The notes under the pieces: model-generated
Databases searched by the model: none
What the model was told of the DNA's origin: nothing
Seen by the model: the letters and a program-made list of their open reading frames with translations, nothing else
Assembly (NCBI RefSeq): GCF_021287045.1
Contig: NZ_JAJTBG010000020.1
Span: forward strand, 1-40,756
Source of the DNA: Oryzomicrobium sp.
Lineage (GTDB): Bacteria; Pseudomonadota; Gammaproteobacteria; Burkholderiales; Rhodocyclaceae
Length of the DNA: 40,756 bases
Direction: 5' to 3'
Shown: piece after piece, positions 17,439 through 25,594 of the stretch
Layout: every line of letters begins with the position of its first letter
Numbering within the stretch: position 1 is the first letter of the stretch
Position numbers and translations under genes: made by a program

Positions 17439-19583
17439 ATGGCCTTGGCCGATGCGCTGCCGCGCGCCTTTGCGCGGCGTCCTGTTTCCATTCTGCTTGC
17501 CGCTTCCTGGGCTGCCCTGGCTGCGCAAGCCCACGCCGACACCGCCGCCGGGGACCGCACCCTGGGCGAAGTGGTGGTCACCGATGCCCAGGGGGGCGAC
17601 GTTTCGTCGGAAAAAACCGGCGCTTACACGGTGCGCAAGAGCCGCGCCTCGTCCGGGCTGGACCTGTCCCTGCGCGAAACGCCCCAGTCCGTGTCGGTGG
17701 TGACCCGGGCGAAGATGGACGACTTCAAGCTCGACAGCGTGAACGATGTGCTTGAGAGCACCACCGGGGTGACGGTGGAACGGGTCGAGACCGATCGCAC
17801 CTACTACACTTCCCGGGGCTTCGACATCACCAACTTCCAGGTGGACGGCATCGGCGTCCCCTTCGTCTATGGCAACCTCTATGGCGACCTGGATACGGCG
17901 ATCTACGACCGGGTCGAGGTGGTGCGCGGCGCCAACGGCCTGATGTCGGCCACCGGCAACCCCTCGGCCACCGTCAACTTCGTGCGCAAGCGCCCGACCC
18001 TGGGCTTCCAGGGGGCGGCCACTGCCACCGTGGGTTCCTGGAACCAGCGCCGTTTGGATGCGGACGTGTCCGGCGCCCTCAACGAGGCGGGCACCCTGCG
18101 CGCCCGCTTGGTGGGGGCCGTGTCCGACCGGGATTCCTACCTGGCTCGCTACTCCCTGGCCAAGAACGTGTTCTACGGCGTGCTGGAAGCCGACCTGAGC
18201 GACAGCACCACTCTGGCCTTCGGCCACAGCATCCAGGACGGCTACGCCAAGCGTCCCCTGTGGGGCGCCCTGCCGCTCTACTACACCGACGGCACGCCGA
18301 CCAATTATTCCCGCTCCACCAGCACCGCCGCCGACTGGTCCTACTGGAACAACCGCACCACCACCACCTTCACCGAGCTCGCCCAGCAGCTCGGCGAGAG
18401 CTGGCAGGCCCGTTTCGTCCTGACCCACACCGTGCAGACCTCGTCGAGCAAGATGTTCTATGTGTACGGTACCCCCGACCGGGCCACCGGCCTGGGGCTC
18501 TACAGCTATCCGTCCAGCTACCAGTCGGACAGCAACCAGACCATCGCCGACCTCTACGCCAGCGGCAAATTCACCCTGGGCGGGCGGCGTCACGACCTGA
18601 CCCTGGGGGTGAGCTGGTCCCGGGCCTCCCTGAGCGACTTGTCGGGCTACGGCGTGGGCATCGGCACCGCCCTGCCGCCCCTGCAAGGCTGGAACGGCAG
18701 CTACCCGGAACCGTCCTTCGACGCCGCCACGGACGGCAGTTCGTTCGTGGACCGGCGCCGCAGCGCCTACGCGGCGGCCCGCTTCAATCTGGCGGACGAC
18801 TGGAAGCTGGTTGCCGGGGCCCGTTCCACCAGCGCCCAGGGCAGCGGCGCCAGCTACGGCGTCAGCCGCCAGACCAGCGCCCACGACGTGACCCCCTACG
18901 TGGGGCTGATCTACGACCTGACGCCCAACGTCTCGGCCTACGTCAGCTACACCGACATCTTCAATCCCCAAAGCCAGATCGACAGCCAGGGCCAGCCCCT
19001 CAAGCCCCTCACCGGCCGCAGCTACGAGGCCGGCGTCAAGGGCGAGCTGTTCGACAAGAAGCTCAACGCCTCCCTGGCCGTGTTCAAGACCAAGCAGCAC
19101 AACGCCGCCGAGCAGGCCGGCTACCTGGGGCCGAAGGCCTACTACCGGGGCGTGGACGCCAATTCGGAAGGCTACGAACTCGACGCCTCGGGCAGCATCA
19201 CCTCCCGCCTCCAGGGCAGCGCCGGCTTCACCCACCTGCGCATCAAGGACGACCAGGGCAACGACAGCCGCACCTACGTGCCGCGCAACCTGCTGCGCCT
19301 GTCCACCACCTACCGGCTGCCATTCGCCGATCAGGTCAAGGTGGGGGCCAGCATCAACTGGCAGGGCGCCATCTACCGCAACCAGGGCAACGGCATCGTC
19401 ACCCGCCAGCCCGGCTACGCCCTGGTCAACCTGATGGCCCGCTACGACGTGAGCCGGGACGTGAGCGTGTCCGCCAACCTGTACAACGTGACCAACGAGA
19501 AGTACCTGACCAGCCTGTACTGGGACCAGGCCTACTACGGCGCGCCGATCAACGGCAGCGTGTCGGTCACGGTCAAGTTCTAA
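17439..19583 (+). CDS. TonB-dependent siderophore receptor
   Basis: A 714-residue outer-membrane receptor. It has a signal peptide ending near AAQAHA, a TonB-box-like TLGEVVVTDAQ, a plug domain with SLRETPQSVSVVTRAKMDD and YDRVEVVRGANGLM (typical of the TIGR01783 siderophore receptor group, FhuE/FpvA-like), and a barrel ending in VSVTVKF with the expected terminal Phe. The ATG at 17439 has GGGAG upstream and starts the signal peptide. Upstream lies a Fur-box-like repeat, and a PepSY membrane protein follows 12 bases after the stop. A ferric hydroxamate or similar chelate is likely, but the specific ligand is not determinable. Confidence 0.9.
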   Translation: MALADALPRAFARRPVSILLAASWAALAAQAHADTAAGDRTLGEVVVTDAQGGDVSSEKTGAYTVRKSRASSGLDLSLRETPQSVSVVTRAKMDDFKLDSVNDVLESTTGVTVERVETDRTYYTSRGFDITNFQVDGIGVPFVYGNLYGDLDTAIYDRVEVVRGANGLMSATGNPSATVNFVRKRPTLGFQGAATATVGSWNQRRLDADVSGALNEAGTLRARLVGAVSDRDSYLARYSLAKNVFYGVLEADLSDSTTLAFGHSIQDGYAKRPLWGALPLYYTDGTPTNYSRSTSTAADWSYWNNRTTTTFTELAQQLGESWQARFVLTHTVQTSSSKMFYVYGTPDRATGLGLYSYPSSYQSDSNQTIADLYASGKFTLGGRRHDLTLGVSWSRASLSDLSGYGVGIGTALPPLQGWNGSYPEPSFDAATDGSSFVDRRRSAYAAARFNLADDWKLVAGARSTSAQGSGASYGVSRQTSAHDVTPYVGLIYDLTPNVSAYVSYTDIFNPQSQIDSQGQPLKPLTGRSYEAGVKGELFDKKLNASLAVFKTKQHNAAEQAGYLGPKAYYRGVDANSEGYELDASGSITSRLQGSAGFTHLRIKDDQGNDSRTYVPRNLLRLSTTYRLPFADQVKVGASINWQGAIYRNQGNGIVTRQPGYALVNLMARYDVSRDVSVSANLYNVTNEKYLTSLYWDQAYYGAPINGSVSVTVKF

Positions 19584-19595
19584 GGCTTGCCGCCG

Positions 19596-20864
19596 ATGCG
19601 TCCCCTGCTCGTCCGTCTGCACCGCTGGTTCGGCCTGGCCGCCGCCCTGTTCCTGTTCGTCGCCGGGGCCACCGGCGCGGTCATCTCCTGGGACCACGAG
19701 CTGGACGAGTGGCTCAATCCCCACCTGTTCCACGCCGCCACGCCGGGCCAGCCCCAGTCGGCCTACGCCCTGGCCCGGGCGGTGGAGACGGCGGACCCCC
19801 GGGTGCGGGTGCGCTTCATGCCCCTGAATATCGAACCCGGCCACAGCTTCACCGCATCGGTGGAACCCCGGGTCGATCCGTCCACCGGCAAGCTGTTTGC
19901 GCCCGGCTACAACCAGGTGGCGGTGGACCCGGTGACCGGGGCCGTGCTGGGCAAGCGCATGTGGGGCGAGGTGTCCCTGACCCGGGAAAATCTGCTGCCC
20001 TTTCTCTACAAGCTGCACTACAGCATGCACATACCCGATGGGGCAGGCATCCGCTGGGGCATCTGGTTGATGGGCCTGATCGCCCTGGGCTGGGCCGTGG
20101 ACTGCCTGGTGGCTCTGTGGCTGTCGTTTCCCAATCCGGCCCAGTGGCGCAAGTCGTTCGCCTTTCGCTGGCGCCAGGGCGGCTACAAGCTGGCCTTCGA
20201 CCTGCACCGTTCCGGCGGGGTATGGCTGTGGCTGCTATTGCTGATCCTGGCGGTCACCTCGGTGTCGATGAACCTGGAACGGGAAGTGGTGCGGCCCCTG
20301 GTGGCGGTGCTATCGCCCCTCTCGCCGTCGCCCTTCGCCAGCCGCACGCCATTGCCGCCGGAACAGGCCCGGGAACCGCGCCTGACCATGGCCGAGGCCG
20401 TGACCCGGGCCGAGGCCGAAGCCCGCCGCCTGGGCTGGACCCGCCCCGCCGGCGGGGTATTCGCGGCGCCGGAATTCGGCGTGATCGGAGTGGGCTTCTT
20501 CGCCCCGGGCAACAGCCATGGCGACGGCGGCCTGGGCAACCCCTGGCTGTACTTCGACGTCGAGGACGGCAGCCTGGTGGGCCGCCAGGTGCCGGGGGAG
20601 GGCAGTGCCGGCGATATCTTCCTGCAAGCCCAGTTCCCCCTGCACTCGGGGCGCATCCTGGGCGTGCCGGGGCGCATCCTGGTGTCCCTGCTCGGAGCGG
20701 CGGTGGCCCTCTTGTGCGTCACCGGCCTGATCATCTGGCTGAAGAAGCGCCGTGCCCGGGTGGGCAAGGCGGCGCGCCGGGCAGGGATGGGGGGCGGCGA
20801 TGAATTTACCGTATCCGTCGAATCCTGCGGACCCGGCGCCCAACCGAAAACCGAGGCGGCCTGA
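19596..20864 (+). CDS. PepSY-associated membrane protein
   Basis: A 422-residue inner-membrane protein of the PepSY/PiuB family, with a first helix in WFGLAAALFLFVAGATGAVI, further helices around 150-175, 205-225 and 365-390, and His-containing motifs RLHRWFG, KLHYSMHIP and DLHRSGGVW. Such proteins are encoded beside siderophore receptors and are thought to act as ferric-siderophore reductases. The ATG at 19596 follows the receptor stop by 12 bases; a TTG at 19587 is possible. It is probably co-transcribed with the receptor and so under the same Fur control. Confidence 0.88.
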   Translation: MRPLLVRLHRWFGLAAALFLFVAGATGAVISWDHELDEWLNPHLFHAATPGQPQSAYALARAVETADPRVRVRFMPLNIEPGHSFTASVEPRVDPSTGKLFAPGYNQVAVDPVTGAVLGKRMWGEVSLTRENLLPFLYKLHYSMHIPDGAGIRWGIWLMGLIALGWAVDCLVALWLSFPNPAQWRKSFAFRWRQGGYKLAFDLHRSGGVWLWLLLLILAVTSVSMNLEREVVRPLVAVLSPLSPSPFASRTPLPPEQAREPRLTMAEAVTRAEAEARRLGWTRPAGGVFAAPEFGVIGVGFFAPGNSHGDGGLGNPWLYFDVEDGSLVGRQVPGEGSAGDIFLQAQFPLHSGRILGVPGRILVSLLGAAVALLCVTGLIIWLKKRRARVGKAARRAGMGGGDEFTVSVESCGPGAQPKTEAA

Positions 20865-20996
20865 ATGCCCTGGGGGGGCTGGCCAACCAGGGCCACCCTC
20901 GGCCCCCCGTTCCCGGGGGATAATGCCGGCCGTGGCGCCCGCCGTCGTTTGCGGGGGCGCCTTGCCCATCATCCCCATTATTTTCCGAGCGCTGCC

Positions 20997-21221
20997 ATGC
21001 CCCCACGCCCGATGACCTACGAAGAGTTCCTGGACGAAGTGACCACCCTGATCACCGAGAAGTACGACCTGAGCGACGAGGCGGCGATTGCCCTGGTGAT
21101 GGCCGCCCAGGACAAGGAATACTTCAGCCCCCACGACGACGATCCGTCTCTGCGCAACCTGGACCAGGCCCACAGCGACGCGCGCAAGCTGTTCAAGGAG
21201 CAGAAGACCTTTCTTGCCTGA
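20997..21221 (+). CDS. Small acidic protein, family not recognised
   Basis: A 74-residue acidic, mostly helical protein (MTYEEFLDEVTTLITEKYDL and many Asp/Glu later). I do not recognise a domain. The ATG at 20997 is used; 21012 is an alternative. It is likely real because codon positions are GC-biased as in neighbours and a strong terminator lies 20 bases after the stop. A single-gene transcript is likely, 132 bases after the PepSY gene. Confidence 0.65.
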   Translation: MPPRPMTYEEFLDEVTTLITEKYDLSDEAAIALVMAAQDKEYFSPHDDDPSLRNLDQAHSDARKLFKEQKTFLA

Positions 21222-21240
21222 ACCCACGGTGGCACGACGA

Positions 21241-21275
21241 AAAACGGCAAGGCGCTCGGCCTTGCCGTTTTTTTT
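21241..21275 (+). terminator. Rho-independent terminator
   Basis: A 13-bp stem AAAACGGCAAGGC / GCCTTGCCGTTTT (21241-21253 and 21259-21271) with loop GCTCG, followed by a run of T to 21275. It ends the small acidic gene. Confidence 0.9.
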
Positions 21276-21362
21276 GTGCCGGGCTTCGGGCTGCCGTGCC
21301 GCCGGGTCGGGGTCGGGAGGCCGGTGCGGCGGTAGCGATGTTCGTCGCTGTCATGACCGGCT

Positions 21363-21433
21363 GCCCGGAAACCCAATACTGGCGCGGACCTTCACTATAT
21401 GCCCATGAAAGTCCGCGCCAGTCCTTGGGTTTG
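21363..21433. repeat. REP-like inverted pair
   Basis: A left copy with AACCCAATACTGGCGCGG (from 21370) and a right, inverted copy (AAAGTCCGCGCCAGT, 21408-21422, continuing to 21432) form a long imperfect hairpin with about 23-bp arms and a 15-base loop. The arms share ACTGGCGCGGAC with the other copies in this window. Confidence 0.8.
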
Positions 21434-21440
21434 GCCCTGC

Positions 21441-21474
21441 CTGCCCGAAGATGCCCTACTGGCGCGGGGTTTGG
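21441..21474 (+). repeat. REP-like element
   Basis: CTGCCCGAAGATGCCCTACT followed by GGCGCGGGGTTTGG. It shares a GAAGATGCCCTACTGGCGCG block with the copy at 26451-26482 and lies just after the inverted pair, in the 297-base gap between the terminator and the AhpD-like gene. Confidence 0.8.
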
Positions 21475-21518
21475 CCGGGATGCTGGAAAATCGGCGGCAC
21501 CCAATGCGACTTATGCCT

Positions 21519-21956
21519 TTATTCCGGCACCTTGCGGAAGGCCACGGCGAAGCGGTTCCAGGCGTTGATCGTGCCCACCAGCAGGGTCAGGTCCACGATC
21601 TCTTCCGGGGTGAAGTGGGGCAGCATGGCCTCCCAGGTGGCGTCGGGCACCCGGTCGGTGGCCACCAGGGTCAGGGATTCGGTCCAGGCCAGGGCGGCCC
21701 GTTCCCGTTCGCTGAAAAACGGCGTCTCGCGCCAGACGCACACCGTGGCCAGGCGGCGGTCGTCCTCGCCGCCCTTGCGGGCGTCGCTGGTGTGCAGATC
21801 CACGCAGTAGGCGCAGCCGTTGATCTGGGAGGCGCGCAGCCGCACCAGCTCCTTGAGCGGGGCTTCCAGGGGGCTCTTGGCCAGGTGGGTCTCCAGGCCG
21901 CGCATGGCCTGGATGGCGCCGGGGCTGGCCTGGTAGAAGTTGAGACGATGTTCCAT
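21519..21956 (-). CDS. AhpD-like carboxymuconolactone decarboxylase family protein
   Basis: A 145-residue alkylhydroperoxidase-like protein. The redox pair lies in INGCAYCVDLHTSDARKGGE (about 45-65), with two Cys and a His spaced as in AhpD-like enzymes (MNGCAYCxxxH type). The ATG at 21956 has AGGAA upstream and the usual start for this family; a longer frame reaching 22025 would run through the regulatory gap. It is divergent from a MocR regulator at 22062, which is the most likely controller. Thiol-dependent peroxide removal is the family expectation. Confidence 0.85.
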   Translation of the reverse strand: MEHRLNFYQASPGAIQAMRGLETHLAKSPLEAPLKELVRLRASQINGCAYCVDLHTSDARKGGEDDRRLATVCVWRETPFFSERERAALAWTESLTLVATDRVPDATWEAMLPHFTPEEIVDLTLLVGTINAWNRFAVAFRKVPE

Positions 21957-22029
21957 GGTGGTTCCTCGTGAGCGGTCCCGCAGCGGGACGATGGATGGAG
22001 CATAGGCCGTCAACCGGTCTGGCAAAATT

Positions 22030-22062
22030 ACCAGTTCACGTGTTTTTCAGGTGACCAGTTCA
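22030..22062. promoter_or_regulatory. Direct-repeat operator candidate for the MocR regulator
   Basis: ACCAGTTCA occurs twice in the same orientation, at 22030-22038 and 22054-22062, with a 24-bp period. MocR/PdxR proteins are known to bind direct repeats near their own promoter and a divergent target. The repeat lies in the 105-base gap between the AhpD-like gene and the MocR gene and overlaps the MocR start codon, so self-repression and control of the divergent gene are both plausible. Confidence 0.6.
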
Positions 22063-23495
22063 TGGACCTGCACCTCATCCTCGAAGGCCGCCGCGACCTG
22101 GCCGGCCAGCTCTTCCGCCAGTTACGCGAGGCCATCCTGGCCGGCCGCCTGGCCGCCGGGGCCAAGCTGCCCTCCACCCGGGAACTGGCCGCCCAGCTCG
22201 GCGTGTCGCGCAAGACCACCCTGGACGCCTTCGACCGGCTGATCGCCGAGGGCTACCTGGCCACCCGCCCCGGGGGCGGCACCTACGTCGCCGCCGGCCT
22301 GGCCCGGGAAGCGGGACCGGCCCGCGCCGCCGTCGTCCGGCCCCTGGCCCCGTCTCCATTCTGGGCCGGCTTGCCCGAGGCCCTGGCCCTGCCCGCCGGC
22401 GAGGCCCTGGCCCCCTACGACTTTCGCGGCGGCGTCACCGACAAGCGCCTCTTTCCCTTCGCCGCCTGGCGGCGCTGCCTGGAAACGGCCCTGGCCGCCC
22501 AAGTGCGGCGGCGCAGCGGCTACCTGGATCCGGCCGGCGACCCCTCCCTGCGCAGCGAGATCGCCCGCTACCTGGCCTTCAGCCGGGCCGTGGCCTGCGC
22601 CCGGGACGAGGTGGTGGTCACCCAGGGGGCCCAGCAGGCCATCGACCTGCTCGCCCGGGTGATGCTGCGCCCCGGCGACGTGGTGGCCCTGGAATCCCCC
22701 GGCTACCCGCCGGTGCGGGCCAGCTTTGCCGCCCAGGGCGCGGTGCTGGTGGACGTGCCGGTGGACGGGAAGGGCCTGGTGGTGGAGCGTCTGCCGGACA
22801 ACGCCCGGCTGGTCTATGTCACCCCCTCGCACCAGTTCCCCTGGGGCATGTCGATGAGCCTGGAACGGCGCCTGGCCCTGCTCGACTGGGCCGGCCGGCG
22901 CGACGCCCTGGTGATCGAGGACGACTACGACGGTGAATTCCGCTTCGCCGGCCGCCCCCTGGACGCCCTCAAGAGCCTGGACAGGGCCGGCCGGGTGGCC
23001 TACGTGGGCACCTTCTCCAAGACCCTCTTCCCCGACCTGCGCATCGGCTACGCGGTGCCGCCGCCCTCCCTGGTCGGCGCCCTGCGCAAGGCCCGCCAGG
23101 TGGGGGACTGGCACGGCTGCGCCCTGACCCAGGCCGCCCTGGCCGCCTTCATGGCCGAAGGCCACTTCGCCCGCCACCTGCGCCGGGCCCGCAAACACTA
23201 CGCCGACCGCCGCGCCCGCCTACTCACCCACCTGCACGGCCCCCTTTCTCCTTGGCTGGAAGCCCTGGAACCCGCCGCCGGCATCCACCTCGCCGCCCGC
23301 CTAGCCCCGGGCCATGACGAAGCCACCCTGATCGCCGCCGCCCGCCCCGCCGGTATCGGCCTCTACGGCGTCTCGGCCTTTTACGCCGGCCAGCCCCCGG
23401 TGCCAGGGTTGCTGTTCGGGTATGGGGGGATTACAGCGGCGGAGATCGATACCGCTCTGGCGCAATTGGCGGAGGTGTGGGGGCGGTTGGGGTGA
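22062..23495 (+). CDS. MocR/PdxR-type regulator (GntR HTH plus aminotransferase)
   Basis: A 477-residue regulator with an N-terminal GntR winged helix (about 10-75: LPSTRELAAQLGVSRKTTLD and GYLATRPGGGTYV) and a fold-type I aminotransferase domain (about 120-475). The PLP lysine is Lys320 in VGTFSKTLFPDLRIGY, and the PLP-ring Asp lies in IEDDYDGEFRF. MocR proteins sense PLP or an amino compound bound to it. The divergent gene is an AhpD-like protein rather than the usual PLP synthase or GABA gene. A direct repeat operator candidate precedes and overlaps the start. Confidence 0.9.
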   Translation: MDLHLILEGRRDLAGQLFRQLREAILAGRLAAGAKLPSTRELAAQLGVSRKTTLDAFDRLIAEGYLATRPGGGTYVAAGLAREAGPARAAVVRPLAPSPFWAGLPEALALPAGEALAPYDFRGGVTDKRLFPFAAWRRCLETALAAQVRRRSGYLDPAGDPSLRSEIARYLAFSRAVACARDEVVVTQGAQQAIDLLARVMLRPGDVVALESPGYPPVRASFAAQGAVLVDVPVDGKGLVVERLPDNARLVYVTPSHQFPWGMSMSLERRLALLDWAGRRDALVIEDDYDGEFRFAGRPLDALKSLDRAGRVAYVGTFSKTLFPDLRIGYAVPPPSLVGALRKARQVGDWHGCALTQAALAAFMAEGHFARHLRRARKHYADRRARLLTHLHGPLSPWLEALEPAAGIHLAARLAPGHDEATLIAAARPAGIGLYGVSAFYAGQPPVPGLLFGYGGITAAEIDTALAQLAEVWGRLG

Positions 23496-23510
23496 GGTGG
23501 GGAAGGTGGC

Positions 23511-23542
23511 TGTCTGGAAAGCCACGACTGGCGCGGGGTTTG
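23511..23542 (+). repeat. REP-like element
   Basis: TGTCTGGAAAGCCACGACTG then GCGCGGGGTTTG, 16 bases after the MocR stop. It matches the inverted copy at 34111-34146 over about 26 of 27 bases. Confidence 0.8.
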
Positions 23543-23628
23543 CTAGCCAACGTGGTGTATCACCATCTCAAAAGAACATGAATGCTGATACCTGGGAACC
23601 TAGAGGGCGCCGAAATCCATCAGTAGCA

Positions 23629-23652
23629 GGCTGCTCTTGGCCAAGAGCAGCC
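23629..23652. repeat. Perfect 24-bp palindrome
   Basis: GGCTGCTCTTGG followed directly by its reverse complement, with no spacer. It lies in the 392-base gap after the MocR gene (23496-23887), between the REP-like copy and a TATAAT at 23680-23685. It could be a dimer binding site. Confidence 0.7.
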
Positions 23653-23679
23653 AGAGATCGAATCGCCGGAAAACAGCCG

Positions 23680-23685
23680 TATAAT
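23680..23685 (+). promoter_or_regulatory. Perfect -10 box before the cassette island
   Basis: TATAAT, about 200 bases before the first cassette gene. No good -35 is visible at the right spacing. It could drive the cassettes from outside. Confidence 0.35.
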
Positions 23686-23862
23686 GCCATTGGCACTTTT
23701 TGAGCGTTTTCAGGGTTTTGGGGAATGTTTAGTACTGGATGCGGGCTGGCAGCACCAAAAAATGCACTTTTAAAACAATTTATTGAACCAATGAAAGCCG
23801 CCAAGTTATCCGTCACGAGTCCGAGAAATCTTGCAAAATTGACGTCTACTTTACGTTGGGCA

Positions 23863-23869
23863 TCATCAA
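23863..23869 (+). other. Integron-type recombination core GTTGGGC
   Basis: GTTGGGC fits the GTTRRRY core at which gene cassettes join. It lies about 20 bases before the nuclease start and marks the left end of the first cassette. No partner RYYYAAC box was found upstream, so it could be an attI-like or a degraded attC end. The AT-rich stretch 23693-23862 before it holds no gene I can support. Confidence 0.45.
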
Positions 23870-23887
23870 TAGCGATCGAGGGACACC

Positions 23888-25117
23888 ATGCGTGACCGTA
23901 ACTATCTATTCAATAATTTGGATTGGTACTCGGTAGATCAGAATCAGTGCCAGGAACTTGCAAAGGAAATCGATAGCATCAACGGCGACAGATTGTTAAA
24001 CACTTCTGTTGACGATTTATGCGACTACTTCGAGAAGAAGTACAAAATCGAGATTCCTACGCTAAAACAAGAAGATATCGTCGCAGATCAGCGCGAAACG
24101 AAGATAGACGTAAGTGGTGACCCGAGGCGCTATTTCAGCAATTCTGGGCAGCCGTCTTATGTGAACGGGACGATAGTTGAAATATCCGTACCGTTTGAAG
24201 GTGATGGGAGAGCATTCAAGGTGCAACCTACCACCTACACGATGAGTCCCCCTCGAGCGGACATCATGAACAATAACCTCGTCATAAAGATTGAGGGCGT
24301 AGACTTGGCAGCTGATCAGGTCAGAAATGAAGTAAAAAGAATCATCGCCGAGATTGAGGAATACCTTGTTACATTGCGTTCCAACGCTCAGGGTTTGAAC
24401 TCCAAAATACGATCCCTCGCTCGTTCGGCAATTGAGCAACGGCGTGGGAAGTTGCTGAAGGATAGGAATCTACTCGGAGACCTTGGTTTCAAGATAAAAG
24501 AACGGGAAGGTGAGTTCCGCACCTATGCAGCACCTGAAGTACGGCGAAAGCTTACTCCCACACTCCCGCCGGCAAGTTCAACCCCCTATAAACCCGAGCC
24601 AGTGCTGGCGGATGCTGATTATGAACACATTCTGAGCGTCATCCAGAATATGGTTCATGTAATGGAAAGAAGCCCTTCGGCATTTACGTCGATGGATGAA
24701 GAGTCAATTCGCTCCCACTTCCTTGTGCAGCTTAACGGCCACTACGAAGGCCAAGCGACGGGCGAAACTTTCAACTATCAAGGCAAGACTGACATTCTCA
24801 TTCGCTCAGAAGGAAAAAACATCTTCATTGCTGAGTGCAAGTTTTGGTCTGGCCCAAAGAGGCTTACCGAAACGATAGACCAGCTGCTCGGCTACAGCTC
24901 ATGGCGAGACACCAAGGTTGCAGTGATCGTATTCAACCGCAACAAAAATTTCTCTAAGGTATTGGAGTCGATTCAAGAAATGAGCAAGGCACACGGCAAC
25001 TTCAAACGCCAGGTTGAATCTTCGTCAGAAACCATGTTCCGCTATGTATTTGCGCACCGTGATGACTCCAACCGCGAATTGCTACTTACTGTTATGGCAT
25101 TTGACGTTCCAGCCTAG
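23888..25117 (+). CDS. Orphan PD-(D/E)XK nuclease-like protein in a gene cassette
   Basis: A 409-residue protein. Residues 1-235 have no domain I recognise, including a helical, charged stretch near 140-195. The C-terminal region (about 270-409) has the restriction-endonuclease fold core: YQGKTDILIRSEGKNIFIAE continuing CKFW, giving Asp302, Glu316 and Lys318 as the D-ExK triad. The gene is markedly richer in A/T than its neighbours, which indicates transfer. A GAGGG ribosome site lies before the ATG. It is bounded by GTTGGGC on the left and an attC-like site on the right, so it appears to be a mobile cassette. No methyltransferase is beside it. A defence role, for example cutting foreign or modified DNA, is inference. 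Confidence 0.75.
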   Translation: MRDRNYLFNNLDWYSVDQNQCQELAKEIDSINGDRLLNTSVDDLCDYFEKKYKIEIPTLKQEDIVADQRETKIDVSGDPRRYFSNSGQPSYVNGTIVEISVPFEGDGRAFKVQPTTYTMSPPRADIMNNNLVIKIEGVDLAADQVRNEVKRIIAEIEEYLVTLRSNAQGLNSKIRSLARSAIEQRRGKLLKDRNLLGDLGFKIKEREGEFRTYAAPEVRRKLTPTLPPASSTPYKPEPVLADADYEHILSVIQNMVHVMERSPSAFTSMDEESIRSHFLVQLNGHYEGQATGETFNYQGKTDILIRSEGKNIFIAECKFWSGPKRLTETIDQLLGYSSWRDTKVAVIVFNRNKNFSKVLESIQEMSKAHGNFKRQVESSSETMFRYVFAHRDDSNRELLLTVMAFDVPA

Positions 25118-25129
25118 TCCAGTGGATAT

Positions 25130-25197
25130 GCCCAACCTATAATTCCACCAGATCTTGCAAATAAAGCTGCACAAGTCCGGTTTTTTCAACGTTAGGC
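25130..25197 (+). other. attC-like site 1 (68 bp)
   Basis: Starts with GCCCAAC (RYYYAAC box, 25130-25136) and ends with GTTAGGC (GTTRRRY box, 25191-25197); these pair at six of seven positions. Inside, CCAGATCTTGCA and TGCACAAGTCCGG form the second imperfect arm pair. This is the layout of an integron attC site. The next cassette gene starts 4 bases after it, as is usual. Confidence 0.65.
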
Positions 25198-25201
25198 GTA
25201 T

Positions 25202-25486
25202 ATGTCCCGCGACGTACTTTTTGAATCTTTGCAGACGGTGAAAGACGAGTCTTCCTTTCTCTGTTTTGTTGGCTTACTGGCGGAAGATTGTGCTACATCA
25301 GAGAAGGCCGCACTTAGTACAGATGGGTTGCAGGGTGAATGGGAAAATCAAACGATTCAAGACTTTCTACTTACTGCAAAGTCTTGGGCTGATGATTCCG
25401 ACTTTGGCGTGCGTCCCGGGCCAAAACCTGAAAACCCTTGGGTGCTTATGGCTTTTTTTCTTTGGGCTGGACGTGGTTATGAGTAA
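25202..25486 (+). CDS. DUF7660 family small protein in a gene cassette
   Basis: A 94-residue protein with WENQTIQDFLLTAKSWADDS, then ENPWVLMAFFLWAGRGYE, the conserved pattern of the DUF7660 family. Function unknown; such small proteins are often found in gene cassettes. The ATG comes 4 bases after the attC-like core and has no ribosome site, which is common for cassette genes. The AT-rich composition matches the preceding cassette. An immunity or stress role would be speculation. Confidence 0.75.
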   Translation: MSRDVLFESLQTVKDESSFLCFVGLLAEDCATSEKAALSTDGLQGEWENQTIQDFLLTAKSWADDSDFGVRPGPKPENPWVLMAFFLWAGRGYE

Positions 25487-25489
25487 AGC

Positions 25490-25543
25490 ACCTAACAGTG
25501 CGGTCAAGGTCGCTCCCTTTGGTCGGTGACCTCCACGTTAAAG
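25490..25543 (+). other. attC-like site 2 (54 bp)
   Basis: ACCTAAC (25490-25496) fits RYYYAAC; after it GCGGTCAAGGTCGCTCC and GGTCGGTGACC form inner arms around CTTT. It ends with GTTAAAG (25537-25543), which differs from GTTRRRY in its last base, as could happen at the edge of the cassette run. The inner sequence resembles attC sites of chromosomal integrons. Confidence 0.6.
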
Positions 25544-25594
25544 GTCTGCTTTCTCAGAGAGCTTTTGGTAAATTGCAGTCACTCGAATCAGTAT

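Noticed and set aside
17370-20207. Long minus-strand open frame opposite the siderophore receptor and PepSY genes
   Set aside because: Antisense to two clear genes; low-complexity translation without motifs.
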